In this document: one piece after another, positions 51,713 through 61,500 of the stretch | Position numbering within the stretch: the first letter of the stretch is position 1 | Layout of the letters: every line of letters starts with the position of its first letter | DNA from: Pyropia haitanensis | Lineage: Eukaryota; Rhodophyta; Bangiophyceae; Bangiales; Bangiaceae | Length of the DNA: 64,000 nucleotides | NCBI GenBank assembly: GCA_008729055.1 | Contig: SDUX01000001.1 | Location: 3,139,206-3,203,205, forward strand | Direction of reading: 5' to 3' | Notes under the pieces: generated by a model | The model's input: only the letters and a program-made list of their open reading frames with translations | What the model was told of the DNA's origin: nothing | The model's database searches: none | Made by a program: the position numbers and the translations under genes

Positions 51713-53883
51713 TCATCCGCGCGGCGGCGGCGGCGGGTCGAGGAGGGCGTGCACGCGGCGGCGCAGGTCCGCGGGGGTGGACCACGAGAGCACCCGCGCG
51801 CGGAGGGCGGGGTCGCGGGCGGCGGCGAGCTTGGCCTGCGGCCGGCGGTGCCACCAGCCAAAACCCCCCCCCCCCCCCAAAAAAAAAACAGAAAAAGCGG
51901 CGGCGCCACCGGGGTGGTTAGTGGTGGGGGTGGGGAGGAGGGTGGAGGGGGCGGGAGGTGGGGCGCGGCGGCGCGGGCGTCCGTGACCATCAACCACCCC
52001 CCGCCGCACAGCCGACGGCGGCGGCAGCACGCCACAGCGGCAACACAAGAGCGGCGGGCGTCAGTGGACTAGCCACGGCCACGGCGGCACACCACGCGCC
52101 GGGGCGCCTACAACGGCTGGCACGGGCGGCAGCCGTCACGGCGGCGGGACGGCCAACACAAAAAAAAAAAGGGAGGGCGCGTCATCCGACGTACCAGCTC
52201 GCGCTCCATCGACATGCCTTGCCGTGCCAGCGCAATGTCGTCCGCGCCCAGGCTGCGCGACAGACACACCACACACACGAGCCCCCGCGCCGGCAACGGG
52301 CACCCGCGGCAGCGCGACGAGACAACCCCCCGGCGTGCGGGCAAGCACGGTCGTAGAGGGAAAGAACGCCCAAACACAGGACCAAGCGCACACAGTCGGG
52401 GGTCAGCACGGTGCAGCAGGCCAGGCCGACGGCAAAAAAAAAAGGCAAGCACCCCCCCCCCCCCCCCCAAAAGAAAGCAAGGAAGACAAGGAAAAAAAAA
52501 ACACGCCCGCCACTGCCGCCACACCCCGGCCGCGGCCAACGTACCGCAGCACGGGGCACACGTCGTTGCTGCCGTCGCCGACGTACACCACCTGCCGCAC
52601 GTTGGGCCGCGCCCGCAGCAGCTCTGGCCACCCCCGCCGCCCGCCGCAGCACCACCCGCAGCGCAGGACGGCAAGCACAAGAGAAAAAAAAAAACCGCCA
52701 ACGCCAGCACGGCCGTCAACCAGCAGAGGGGGGGGACCCCGCCCACGTCAGCCGACACGCCCCGCCCGCCGGCGCCGTCGCCAGCGTCGCAGGACGGCAC
52801 GCCCACCACGACCCACAGCCGCGCGTGCGGCCGGCGCCGCGGCGGCGCACGAGCGGGCCGCCACCGCGGCCGCCGGCGCGGCTCCGCCACCCACAAGGCC
52901 GCCGCCCCCCCCCCTCCCCCCCCCACCGCCCACGCGGCCCTACCCGTCACGATCTCCCCCTTGCAAATGTTGGGCGGACACCGCCCACACCCGTGCGGCG
53001 GCCGCCCCGCCGCAAAAGGCACGACGACGAGCCCCCCCGCGGCGGACACGGCGGCGCCGTTGGTCGCCACGCCCGCCTGCAAAACGTCCCCCCCCCCCCC
53101 CCCCCAGCCCCGCCGCGTCCAGGATGGCGTCAATGTACGCGGCGTTGGCGTCCGACACGATGCCCGCGTGGACGCCCGGCGCCGCGGCGAGCCACCGCAG
53201 CAGCGCCGTCGCGTCGGCTGGCCACGGCGCGCGGCGGAGGGCGGCGAGGAGGGCGGCGGCGGGGATGCCCCGCGGCGGGAGCGCCGCGAGCGCCCAGTTG
53301 ATCGCGCCGGTCCAGCCGCCCGCGCCCGCCGCGCGGACGCGCTGGTAGAGGAGCGGCAGCAGGTCGGGCGCGAGCTCCTGAAATACCCACTGGGAGGGGT
53401 GGCAGGGGGGGGGGGGGGGGTGGGGAGAGAGGGGTGGGGAGCGAGGGGGGGGGGGGCGGAAACAACAGTAGCGGCTCGCCAAGGTGAATACGAGCGCAGG
53501 GGACGGCAGGGGGGGGGGCAGCGAGGAGTCAGAGCGCATGCACACGGGACACACGACCCCACACGACCGCATGTCCATGCAGCCACCGCCAGCACGCGAC
53601 CGCCCCCCCCAGTCCACCGCCCCAACCGTCTCCACCCCCGCCCCGCCCCCGCCCGGCGCCCTCCCCCCGCCCGCCACCACACCTCGTCACTATTCGCGGC
53701 GTAAAACAGCGTGCGGTCAAAGTCAAAAAGCACCAGGCGGGTGCACGCCGCCGCCGCCGCCGCCGCCGTCGCCGCCGCCGCCGCCGCGTCCGCGTCCGCG
53801 TCCGCAGCCGCGTCCACGCCCGCGACCGGCGGCGCCGACCCGCCGCCGACGGGCGGCGCTGTGCCCGGCACGCCGCCGGCCAT
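51713..53883 (-). CDS. PHOSPHO-type HAD phosphatase, five exons
   Basis: HAD-superfamily hydrolase like PHOSPHO1/2 and plant relatives (phosphocholine, phosphoethanolamine, PLP or pyrophosphate as substrates in the family). Exons on the minus strand: 53883-53683, 53389-52944, 52623-52545, 52252-52195 and 51835-51713; about 301 residues. Junction phases fit throughout. Motif I is VLFDFDRTLF (catalytic D54 and D56). Exon 2 gives WVFQELAPDLLPLLY and IVSDANAAYIDAILDAAGL (motif II), then, after an 18-base C run (53088-53105) where the frame slips, GVATNGAAVSAAGGLVVVPF and HGCGRCPPNICKG, the family's Cys-rich signature. Exon 3 gives VVYVGDGSNDVCPVLR (motif III/IV), exon 4 LGADDIALARQGMSMEREL, and exon 5 AKLAAARDPALRARVLSWST. 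Start MAGGVPG is the nearest ATG before motif I. Exon 2 is one base off unless the run is mis-sized. Soluble; no targeting signal seen. Confidence 0.9.
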
Positions 53884-54775
53884 CGCCACCACTGACGGGT
53901 ACGCAGGGGGGGGGGCGCCGCGGTACGGGCGCGCCGCGGCACGGGGGGCGGGCGCCGCGGCAGGGGGGCCCCCGGGGGGGGGGGGGGGGCCGCGGCCGCG
54001 GCGGGCGGAACACACAGGCGCCGCGGCGGTGGCGGCGGAACACGCAGGCGCCGCGGCGGTGGCGGCGGAAGCCGCGGCCGCCGCGGCAGGGGGGGGGGGG
54101 GGGTCGCCGCGCTGCGCGGCGTTCGGCGGCGCGGTGGCCCGCACGGGCGGCCGCCGCCAGCGCCGGTCGATTCCGCCGCGCGACCGCGCGGGACCCCACG
54201 CGGCCGCCCCCGCCCCCGTCGCCCGCCCGCGGGCGGGCCGTGTCCCCCGTGCGGCGGCGGCGGCCGCCGCGGCCGCCGCCACCGGCCGACACCGGCGGGT
54301 GCGCGCCGTGCCACCCGTTGCGAGCGCCCACGTGGGGGGGGGGGGGGGGGTTTCCGTGTGCCACCCCCGCCGCCGCCGCCGCCGCGCGTCGGCCGGGGGG
54401 GGGGGGGCGGCAGCGCATGGGGCGGCGGCCATGGGCGGCACGCCGCGGGCGCGTGCGGCGCGGTGGCCGCCCATGCGGGGAGGGCGAGACGGGGGGTGGC
54501 GCTGGTCGCCGGCGAGGAGAGAGACACGCGGCGGACAAGACGGCACGCACGCGCGAGGCGGCCGCCCCCGCGGCAGGCGCGTTGGTCGAGCGGTTTGCAA
54601 GCGGCGAGCCCCCCCCCCCGTCTATCCCCCTCGCCCTTCCCCACGCCCCCTGCCGCTTCCCCTCCCTACCCCGCCCCCCCGCCACGCTACCCCCCCCCCC
54701 CCTCACCCCAAAGGGACGCCCCGCGGGGCGCGTGCGCGGTGCCTGCGGCCGCGACCCCCCCCCTCGATGCGTCCG
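53884..54775. other. Intergenic region between phosphatase and GST genes
   Basis: GC-rich DNA with a near-exact duplicated string GGCGGAACACGCAGGCGCCG at about 54004 and 54035, G runs at 53980-53989 and 54081-54092, and C-rich DNA from 54608. It should contain the phosphatase promoter and the GST 3' end. No supported gene. Confidence 0.4.
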
Positions 54776-56450
54776 TCACGGCTCCTCCCCACACGCGCGG
54801 ACGAGCCAGTTCATGGCGCCACAAAACTGCACCGCCCCCGCGGCGGTCATATCCCGCGGCACGCACGCGCGCTGCCGCTCGTACCGGGCGGCGGCGGCCA
54901 CGTTGGCGGCGGCGCCGCCGAGCGCGGCGGGCCGCGCCAGGTCCGCCTCGAGCGCCTCGAGGCGGGACGGGTCGGCGAGCACCGCCGCGGCGGCGCGGAA
55001 GCCCACCTCCACCGCCGCCGACACGGGCGCCTTGCCCGCCTGGCGGATCCCCTTGAGCGCGTCCTTGACCACCGCCTCGCGGTTGTTGACGAGCGCGGCG
55101 GCCGCCTCGGCGCGGACCGCCACCGCGGCGGCGTCGTCGCCGTCGTTGAGGACGGCGAGCGAGCGCGCGCGGTCAATGCCGAGCGACACCCGCCCGCGGT
55201 CGCCGACAAACGTGCACGGCCCGATCTGGGGCGGCAGCGCGAGGACGTGCGTCAGGTCGTCGGAGCGGCAGTTGGCCCACAGCGGGTACGCGTCCATGGC
55301 GGCAAACCAGGCGGCGAGCGACGGCCACCGCGCCGCGTCGAGGATGTCCACCGACCGCCAGTAGGCAACCGATGAGCGGATGCGCTCGAGGAAGGGCGCG
55401 TACACGCAGTCGACAAAGGAGGGGGCGTCCCCGCCGAGGAAAAAGGGGCCATCCCCGTACGCGCGGAGCGCCTGGTCCACCGCCTCGACAGTGTAGAGGA
55501 AGCTCGACTCGGCCGACGCGGACGAGCGGAGCGGCCCGCGCAGCCAGTTGAGCCACGCGCCCGCCAGGACGCGCTCCAGCCGCAGCAGCTGGTGGAAGGT
55601 CTGCATCCGCTCCGTGTCGGTCGTGGGGAGGAGGGAGGGCGCGTCGGGGAAGGCGCGCTCCAGCTCAAACATGATGTCCATGGACTCGGTGAGCGGCTGC
55701 GCGCCGTCCAGCTCAATGACGGGGAGCAGGCCAGACGGGACCATCTTCATAAAGTAGGCCGGCTTGGGGCCGTAGCACCGCATGTTGATCTTGCGGATGA
55801 TGTGGGGGATGCGCTTGAGCTCCAACTGCATGGACACACGCTGGCAGTACCTGTGAGGCGCGCACACGACGGGGATACGGGCCAAGGACAACAGCCACGT
55901 CAAGGCAAGCAAAGCGGGCAGAGGTGTCAGTCACTGCGGGACCTGCTGGTCACGGCTCCGCGCTTCCTTCCACTGCACCGCCTAGCTTGCCGTCAACACC
56001 ACAAAGCGCCCAGAGGGGGTCCAAGTCCACAAACCGCACCCCAACGTACGGGCACCAGTACGCCTTGTCCCGGTACAGCACGAGGCGCACATCCTTGCGG
56101 TCCTTTCCAAACAGCCGCACGCTCTCGTCCTCCCACGAGGGCGACGCGCGGGCCACCCCATTCACATAGTCGGGCGCCAGCGCGTCCGCCGGGAGAATGC
56201 CCTCCAGGTCCCCCCAGCTGGGCACCGACGCGGGCGACGGCGCCGCCACGCCCGCGCCCGCCGACGTCGCCGCCCCCCCCGAGCCGCTCATGGCCGTCAA
56301 CAGGCGGCCGAGCAGGCCGCCGCCGCCGCTCGCCACGACCGCGTGCCGCGGCGGGCCGCGGCGGCCGAGGCGCGGCGGCGTCCGGGCGGCGCCGAGGCGG
56401 ACGAGGGCGCCCCCCCCGCTGGCGGCGGCGACAAAGGAAAGCATCGACAT
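54776..56450 (-). CDS. Glutathione transferase, CPYC iota-type, probably plastid
   Basis: Two exons, 56450-56050 and 55850-54776, encode 491 residues. The 199-bp intron has a GTACGT donor and a CTCACAG acceptor. The splice falls inside the active site: VLYRDKAYWCP joins YCQRVSMQLELKRIP, giving WCPYC with Cys133 and Cys136. The thioredoxin-like domain continues with INMRCYGPKPAYFMKMVPSG and LLPVIELDG. The helical GST domain follows, with LLRLERVLAGAWLNWLRG, FFLGGDAPSFVDCVYAPFL and WPSLAAWFAAMDAYP. Beyond that are about 160 further residues (from PCTFVGDRGRVSLG), the extra C-terminal region typical of iota GSTs of cyanobacteria, algae and mosses. CPYC enzymes act as thiol transferases (deglutathionylation) rather than conjugating GSTs. 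The N-terminus MSMLSFVAAASGGG, Arg-rich and with an early Phe, looks like a red-algal transit peptide. No frame break: the two exons fit exactly. Confidence 0.92.
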
Positions 56451-58117
56451 GGGGCGGCCGTGGCGTCGGCAGGGTAGCGGCACGGGGCAGGTCACACGCA
56501 GCTGGCAAGAGGGTGGTGCCGGCGGCTGGGACCTAGTTGGGCGGGCGAGCGGAAGGCAGCAGACTGCCGGCTGCCAGACCGAGAGCTCAGGACTCCAGCA
56601 CAGCCGAGTGCGAGAAGCCCCAGATCCCCAGTCAGAAGCACAAATACTTTTAGACACTTTCTCCGTGACCATCAAGACCCATAAGAAGCAGTACCTATCC
56701 TATTGTGAATGTCGTCCCCACTACGATCGTGAACTGCGATCGACCGTCCTCAATGGTCTTTCGTCAATCGTCCTGAGTGCAGCGATCGAGCAAGTCATGC
56801 TCGAACGTCCATCGTCGCAGCCGTCCAATGTACGCGGCGACGCTGTGTACAGGATGTTGACAGGCTGCGCCACGGCGTACCGCGCGAGAATTGGATCGAG
56901 CGAGGTGTACTTCAGTTGTTGAAGTTCATATCTTGTCACTGAAATCAGTTCTCGATCAGTCACCCTTTTCTCTCTTTCTTCGGATCGCTCCGCCGACGAC
57001 TCGGCGGTCCCGTGGGGGGAGGGGGGTTGTTACGGCTACCGCGGCCGCCGCAGCGGCCGGCCGTGGAGTCGCGCCTGGCGGCGACGACCGCAGAAAACGG
57101 GAAGGATGCCTTGCCCGCGGCGGGTAGGGAGGCGGCAGCGGCAGCGGCGGCGGCCAGCGGGGACGACCCTGCGCCACCCACAGACGGCCCTCTCCCCCCC
57201 CCGCCCCCCTACCGGGAGCGCCTGGCTGCACACCCGGAAAGCCTGTCGGCGGCCGGCACGGGCGCCGCCCTGCGTGCCTTGTGGGCCTCTGCGGCGGCTG
57301 GTGGCCGTGGCGGCAGCGCAGCCGCCGCCGCTGGTAGCGGCAGTGGCGGTGGGATAAACGGGGGCGGCGCGGTCGGCGGCGGGTGCAACAAAAGCGGTGG
57401 CGGCAGCGGCGGCGGCAGCTGCGGCGACCGACGGTGGCGGCAGCGGCGGTTGCGGCGGCAGCGGCGGCAACGGCTGTGGCGGCAACGCAACCGCATGGGC
57501 CACTACTGCCACAGCGCTACCGCTCAACAGCGGCGGGGTGTGCCACCCTTTCCACCCTTCTGTCAGGTCGACTCCCCCTTCTTCGCCCCCCCCCCACTCT
57601 CCCCTCCCAAGTCTTCTACTGCCGCCTACTCGGCCGCTTTGGGCGTGGCCGCCCCCGCGGCGGTGAGGGTGCCGGTGTCGACGGTTGGCTGCCTCCAGAC
57701 GACCATTGCCCTTCAATACCGGACGGCGCTCGCCACCGGTCCGCGCGTCGGTCGCCGCGACGGTCGTGCGCGCCCTCTACGCCAGCGGCCTCGCGTCGGC
57801 GGCGAGCACCTGCACTGGCCACCTGATCTCTTTCTCCACCCTCAACGCTCTCCGCGCTCGGGTGCCCGCCGCGCCCGATCACTAGACGACACCAGCGGGG
57901 CCGTGAGAGTGGGGGGGGGGATTTTGAAATTCACCCTACGATCACTGGACAACTACCGTGCTTCCTACAAAAATGGATGTTGATGGGTACGTGAAGGTGC
58001 ATGAAGTCGCTGTCTGGACCAATAGATCCCACACCTGCACGTCCGAGAACCATCCACTTTGTAGCGGAAGCACAGTAAACCGGCCGCCGTACCGACGGCG
58101 ACACAATTTGCGCGCCG
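56451..58117. other. Intergenic or poorly defined region upstream of GST
   Basis: 56451-57000 has balanced composition and TCGATCG-type short repeats around 56725-56800. A plus frame of 323 codons at 57012-57983 begins with Ala/Gly-rich sequence. Around 57680-57885 two overlapping plus frames look mildly protein-like (VPVSTVGCLQTTIALQYRT; then VRALYASGLASAASTCTGHL). This might be a decayed or mis-framed small gene, but I cannot name it or fix its ends. Confidence 0.3.
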
Positions 58118-58663
58118 TCAGGTCCGGCTGAGCGCGGTCCCCCGTTCTCCATGGTCGGACACGTTCCCCACCCCCTCCCCCCGCACCCCCCTCCCTCCCC
58201 GTATGTTGGCAAACACCCCCCCCCCTCTCTTCGCCCCGGCGGTGGCGGCAAGGGCGCACCTGACGGCGACGACGAGTCGCTTCCGACGCTCCTCTCCAGC
58301 GTCTCGTCCAGCATCCTGGTCAGGCTGGTCGTCCTCGAGGCGTCCACAGTGGTCTTTGTGTGGGCAGTGGCACCCGGCCACCCCACCCCGGTCCAGTGGC
58401 GCAGTTTGCATGGTAACAGAGGTAGAGCAGGAGGGACGCCGCATAGCCATTGACAGTGTTTTATTCTTTGGGTTGCGGCAATCAAAAGAAAAGAAACAAC
58501 AAAGGATACAAACGCGTGTCCGTGGAGAAAACACGGACGCTCCAACAGCCCACCTGAAGACGACAGATGTGCGGAGCATAGTCGCGCAGGGAGGTGGGCG
58601 GGAGGCGCGAAGACGACGGACGTGCCGGGCCGGCGAGAGGGGGAGAGCGGCGAGAAGCGGCGG

Positions 58664-58674
58664 GGTTATATACC
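58664..58674 (-). promoter_or_regulatory. TATA-like element, orientation uncertain
   Basis: GGTATATAACC (minus strand) lies alone in GC-rich DNA. On that strand an ATG at 58577 (MLRTSVVFRWAVGASVF) and another at 58545 follow, but neither frame shows a known domain. On the plus strand the same site reads TTATATACC with no convincing gene downstream. Confidence 0.25.
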
Positions 58675-59369
58675 GGCGGCGGGCGCCCAGCCAGGGCGCC
58701 ACAGACCGACCGCGTGCCCGCTCCAGGAGAGTGCACCAAGCGTGGTGCGCCGCAGCCCGCGTCCGCTCTCGGGCGTGCTGCTCGCCCTCGGCTGCCCGCC
58801 TCGGCCCTTGCCGCAGCAAGGGTGTCAGTCGCTGCTACAAGAAGGATAATACCAGCCTTGGGATTCCCAAGGTCCAGAATCCCAACCCCCCGCCAGGCGC
58901 TGCATTCGAGGGGTGCGTGTGGGGGGCCCGTGAGCCCCTCTGGAGGGACCTGGTGGACTTCCCGGCATGGAATTCAAATCCATGGACTGGCAGCGGCAGC
59001 AGCGTCCTCATTGCAACCCATATCGTTTTTTGCACAGAACTCTGGAGCCTCTCTTTTCCGTACACTTCGGTAGCGCAATCCGCTGCGAGCCGCACTCGCG
59101 CACCACGGCTGCGCCCGTCGCGCTGGCGACCGTCGCGCTCGCGCGACGTCACTGCAAAACGGCCCCGTGCCAGTCAGCAGTGCCGCATCACGTCTGACAG
59201 CGGCTGCCCTAGGCACGTGCCATGGCACGTGCCCGGCCGCGTGCGCGTGCCGCATGACGCGTGCTCTACCCCCACGCACGGTGCCAGCGTGGGTGTGCGG
59301 CACCGCGCTGGCTGCCCCCCCTCCCATTGCGGTCTGCGCTGCCCGGCCCCCGGCTTCTGCCGCCGGGCC

Positions 59370-59760
59370 CCCCCGGCCGCGCGGCGCCCGCCGCCGCCCG
59401 GCACCCGGCCCCCGCCGCCCGCCGCCCGCCGCGCGGCGCCCGCCGCGCGGCGCCCGCCGCCGCCCGCCGCCGCCCGCCGCGCGGCGCCCGCCGCCGCCCG
59501 CTGCCCGCCGCCGCCCGGCACCCGGCGCCCGCCGCGCGGCGCCCGCCGCGCGGCGCCCGCCGCCGCCCGCGGCCCGCCGCCGCCCGGCACCCGGCCCCCG
59601 CCGCGCGGCGCCCGCCGCGCGGCGCCCGCCGCCGCCCGGCACCCGGCCCCCGCCGCCCGCCGCCCGCCGCCGCCCGCCGCCCGCCGCGCGGCGCCCGCCG
59701 CCGCCCGCCGCCCGCCGCCCGCCGCCGCCCGCCGCCCGCCGCCGCTCGGCACCCCGCTTC
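59370..59760 (+). repeat. CGCCCGC/GCGCGGC minisatellite
   Basis: A long array built from two short units, CCGCCCG and CGCGCGGCGCC, in irregular alternation (for example GCCCGCCGCGCGGCGCCCGC many times). It changes periodicity along its length, which is typical of repeated slippage. It keeps all frames open and so creates false long ORFs on both strands. Confidence 0.9.
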
Positions 59761-61500
59761 TGCCCTCCGGCCCCCGCCGCTGCCCGGCCCGCGGCCCCGG
59801 CCGCCTGTGCCCCGGCACCCGGCCCCCGGCCCCCGGCGCCCAGTCCCCGTCGTCCGGCACCCGCCGCAGCGTCGCGTGCCGGCGGGGGGCGTGGCGACCG
59901 GCGGGGTAGGGACGGCGTCCGTGGCAACGGGGCGGCGGGGGACTGCGGGGGCCGTCGAGGGGCGGCGGGGAGGGGGGGCCGTGGTGGCCGCCGTGGGGGT
60001 GCGGCTGGCGTGGCCTCTGGGGGGTGGCGACCGTGATTGCCGCGGGCGGTGGCGGCCGCCGGGGGGAGGCAGCCCCCTGGGGGTGGCAGCCGCCGGGGGA
60101 AACGGCCGCGCCGGGGGGCGTCGGGGGGCGTCGGGGGGCGGCCGCGTCCGCGGGGGCTGCCGAGAAAGGGTGGCCACGGCGGCTGGCGGGGGGGGCGGCC
60201 GCGGCGGCTGGCGGGGTGGGGGCGGCCACGGCGGGCGCGGGGCGGCCGCGGCAGCGGCGGCCGCCGGGGGCGGCAATGGCTGCGGCTGGTGCTTGGGGGG
60301 AAGTGGCCTCGGCGGATGCCGGTGGGGGGCGGCCGTGGCCACGGCTGCGCGGGCGCGCCCCCACCGCAGTTGACGCAACGAGGAAGACCGTCGTGTGCGA
60401 GCCCTCCTCTGTGCCCATGTCACACTGTAATGTATGCATCTATTCTCGTCTGAATCAAGCATACCGCCTGGCTACCCCGGTCCCCGCCGGGGGGCGGGGG
60501 CGGCAACCTTCTCACGCATGTTCCCAGGCCGCACACCCTGAGTCGCTCTGGTGGAGGCAGTATCTGAGGATCTCAACCAACGTGCGGGATCCGCACGTTG
60601 GGTTGAGGGGGGGGGGGAAGCCTGTGCGCACGCCACGTGGGAGGGGGGGGAGGGGCGCTGGGGGGGTGCTTGGGGGGGTGTGGGGGGGGGTGGGTGGGGG
60701 GTTGGACAAAAGACAGCCTCGGACTTGTATATTTAAATGCACCCGTTCGTCGTGCCACAGGTCCATAAGGGTTAGTGCAGCCAAGCTGGTTGCTCACCGG
60801 TTTGTGTCGTGGGTACGGCTCGGCCGCCCGCCCGCCGTGGCCGGCGTCCCCAGCCATAGGCTGCCACCGCCGCTACGGTGCGCTGCCACCGTCGGCCGCT
60901 GCCTCTCGGCTCTAACTCCCTCCCGCGGCTGCTCCCGTGGTGGCAGTGGCCGCCGCCGTCGGCGACCGCTGCGCCCGCAGCCTCGGCCGCGGCAGCCGTC
61001 GCGGTGGCCCCGGCGGCGGCCGCTGCCGTCCTCCACCGCATCTGTCCCCGACGCGCCCGCGACCGCCGCAACCCGTCACCGCTGCCCCCGCGGCTGCGGC
61101 TGCGGCCGCTGGGGCAACCACCGCCGCCGCACACGGCCACGGGTCTGGCGATGGCGGCTGCGGCGGACGCGGCGGCGGCGGCGGCAGCCGCTCGCCAATG
61201 CTGCCCCTGCAGCCGCTGCCACGACGGCAGCGGCCACCGCTGCTGCTGCGCACCACCGCTTGCATCGCGGTTGCGGCGGCGGCGGCCGCCGCCGCTCCCC
61301 CCCCGCGCGATCGTCATGGCAGCGCCGTCTGCCGCCACTCCCACACTCCACCGCCACTGCCCCGGCCGGTGGGGGGGGCAGACGCCGCCGCCGCGCACTG
61401 CGGTCTCCCCCCTGACGCGACCGCGGCAGGCTGGCGCCCGCGCCGCGGCGAGCCGCCTCCCCTGACGCTGGTTGAGGCGGCCAGGCAGCAAGACGACAGT
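59761..61500. other. GC-rich low-complexity DNA, no gene
   Basis: G-rich motifs (GGGGGGCGTC repeated at 60110-60150) change to C-rich CGG/CCG blocks after 60830. A complementary pair AACGTGCGG/CCGCACGTT lies around 60580-60600 (CCAACGTGCGGGATCCGCACGTTGG, a near-perfect palindrome). No frame has a motif I recognise. Confidence 0.35.

Noticed and set aside
57012..57983. 323-codon plus frame upstream of the GST
   Set aside because: Low-complexity start and loss of protein-like character midway; two other frames look equally good locally, so no gene can be defined.
58118..58819. Minus-strand frames following a TATA-like site
   Set aside because: No conserved motif, and two overlapping frames compete; the TATA-like site alone is weak.
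59167..60462. Several long overlapping frames on both strands
   Set aside because: They are read-throughs of the CGCCCGC/GCGCGGC minisatellite.
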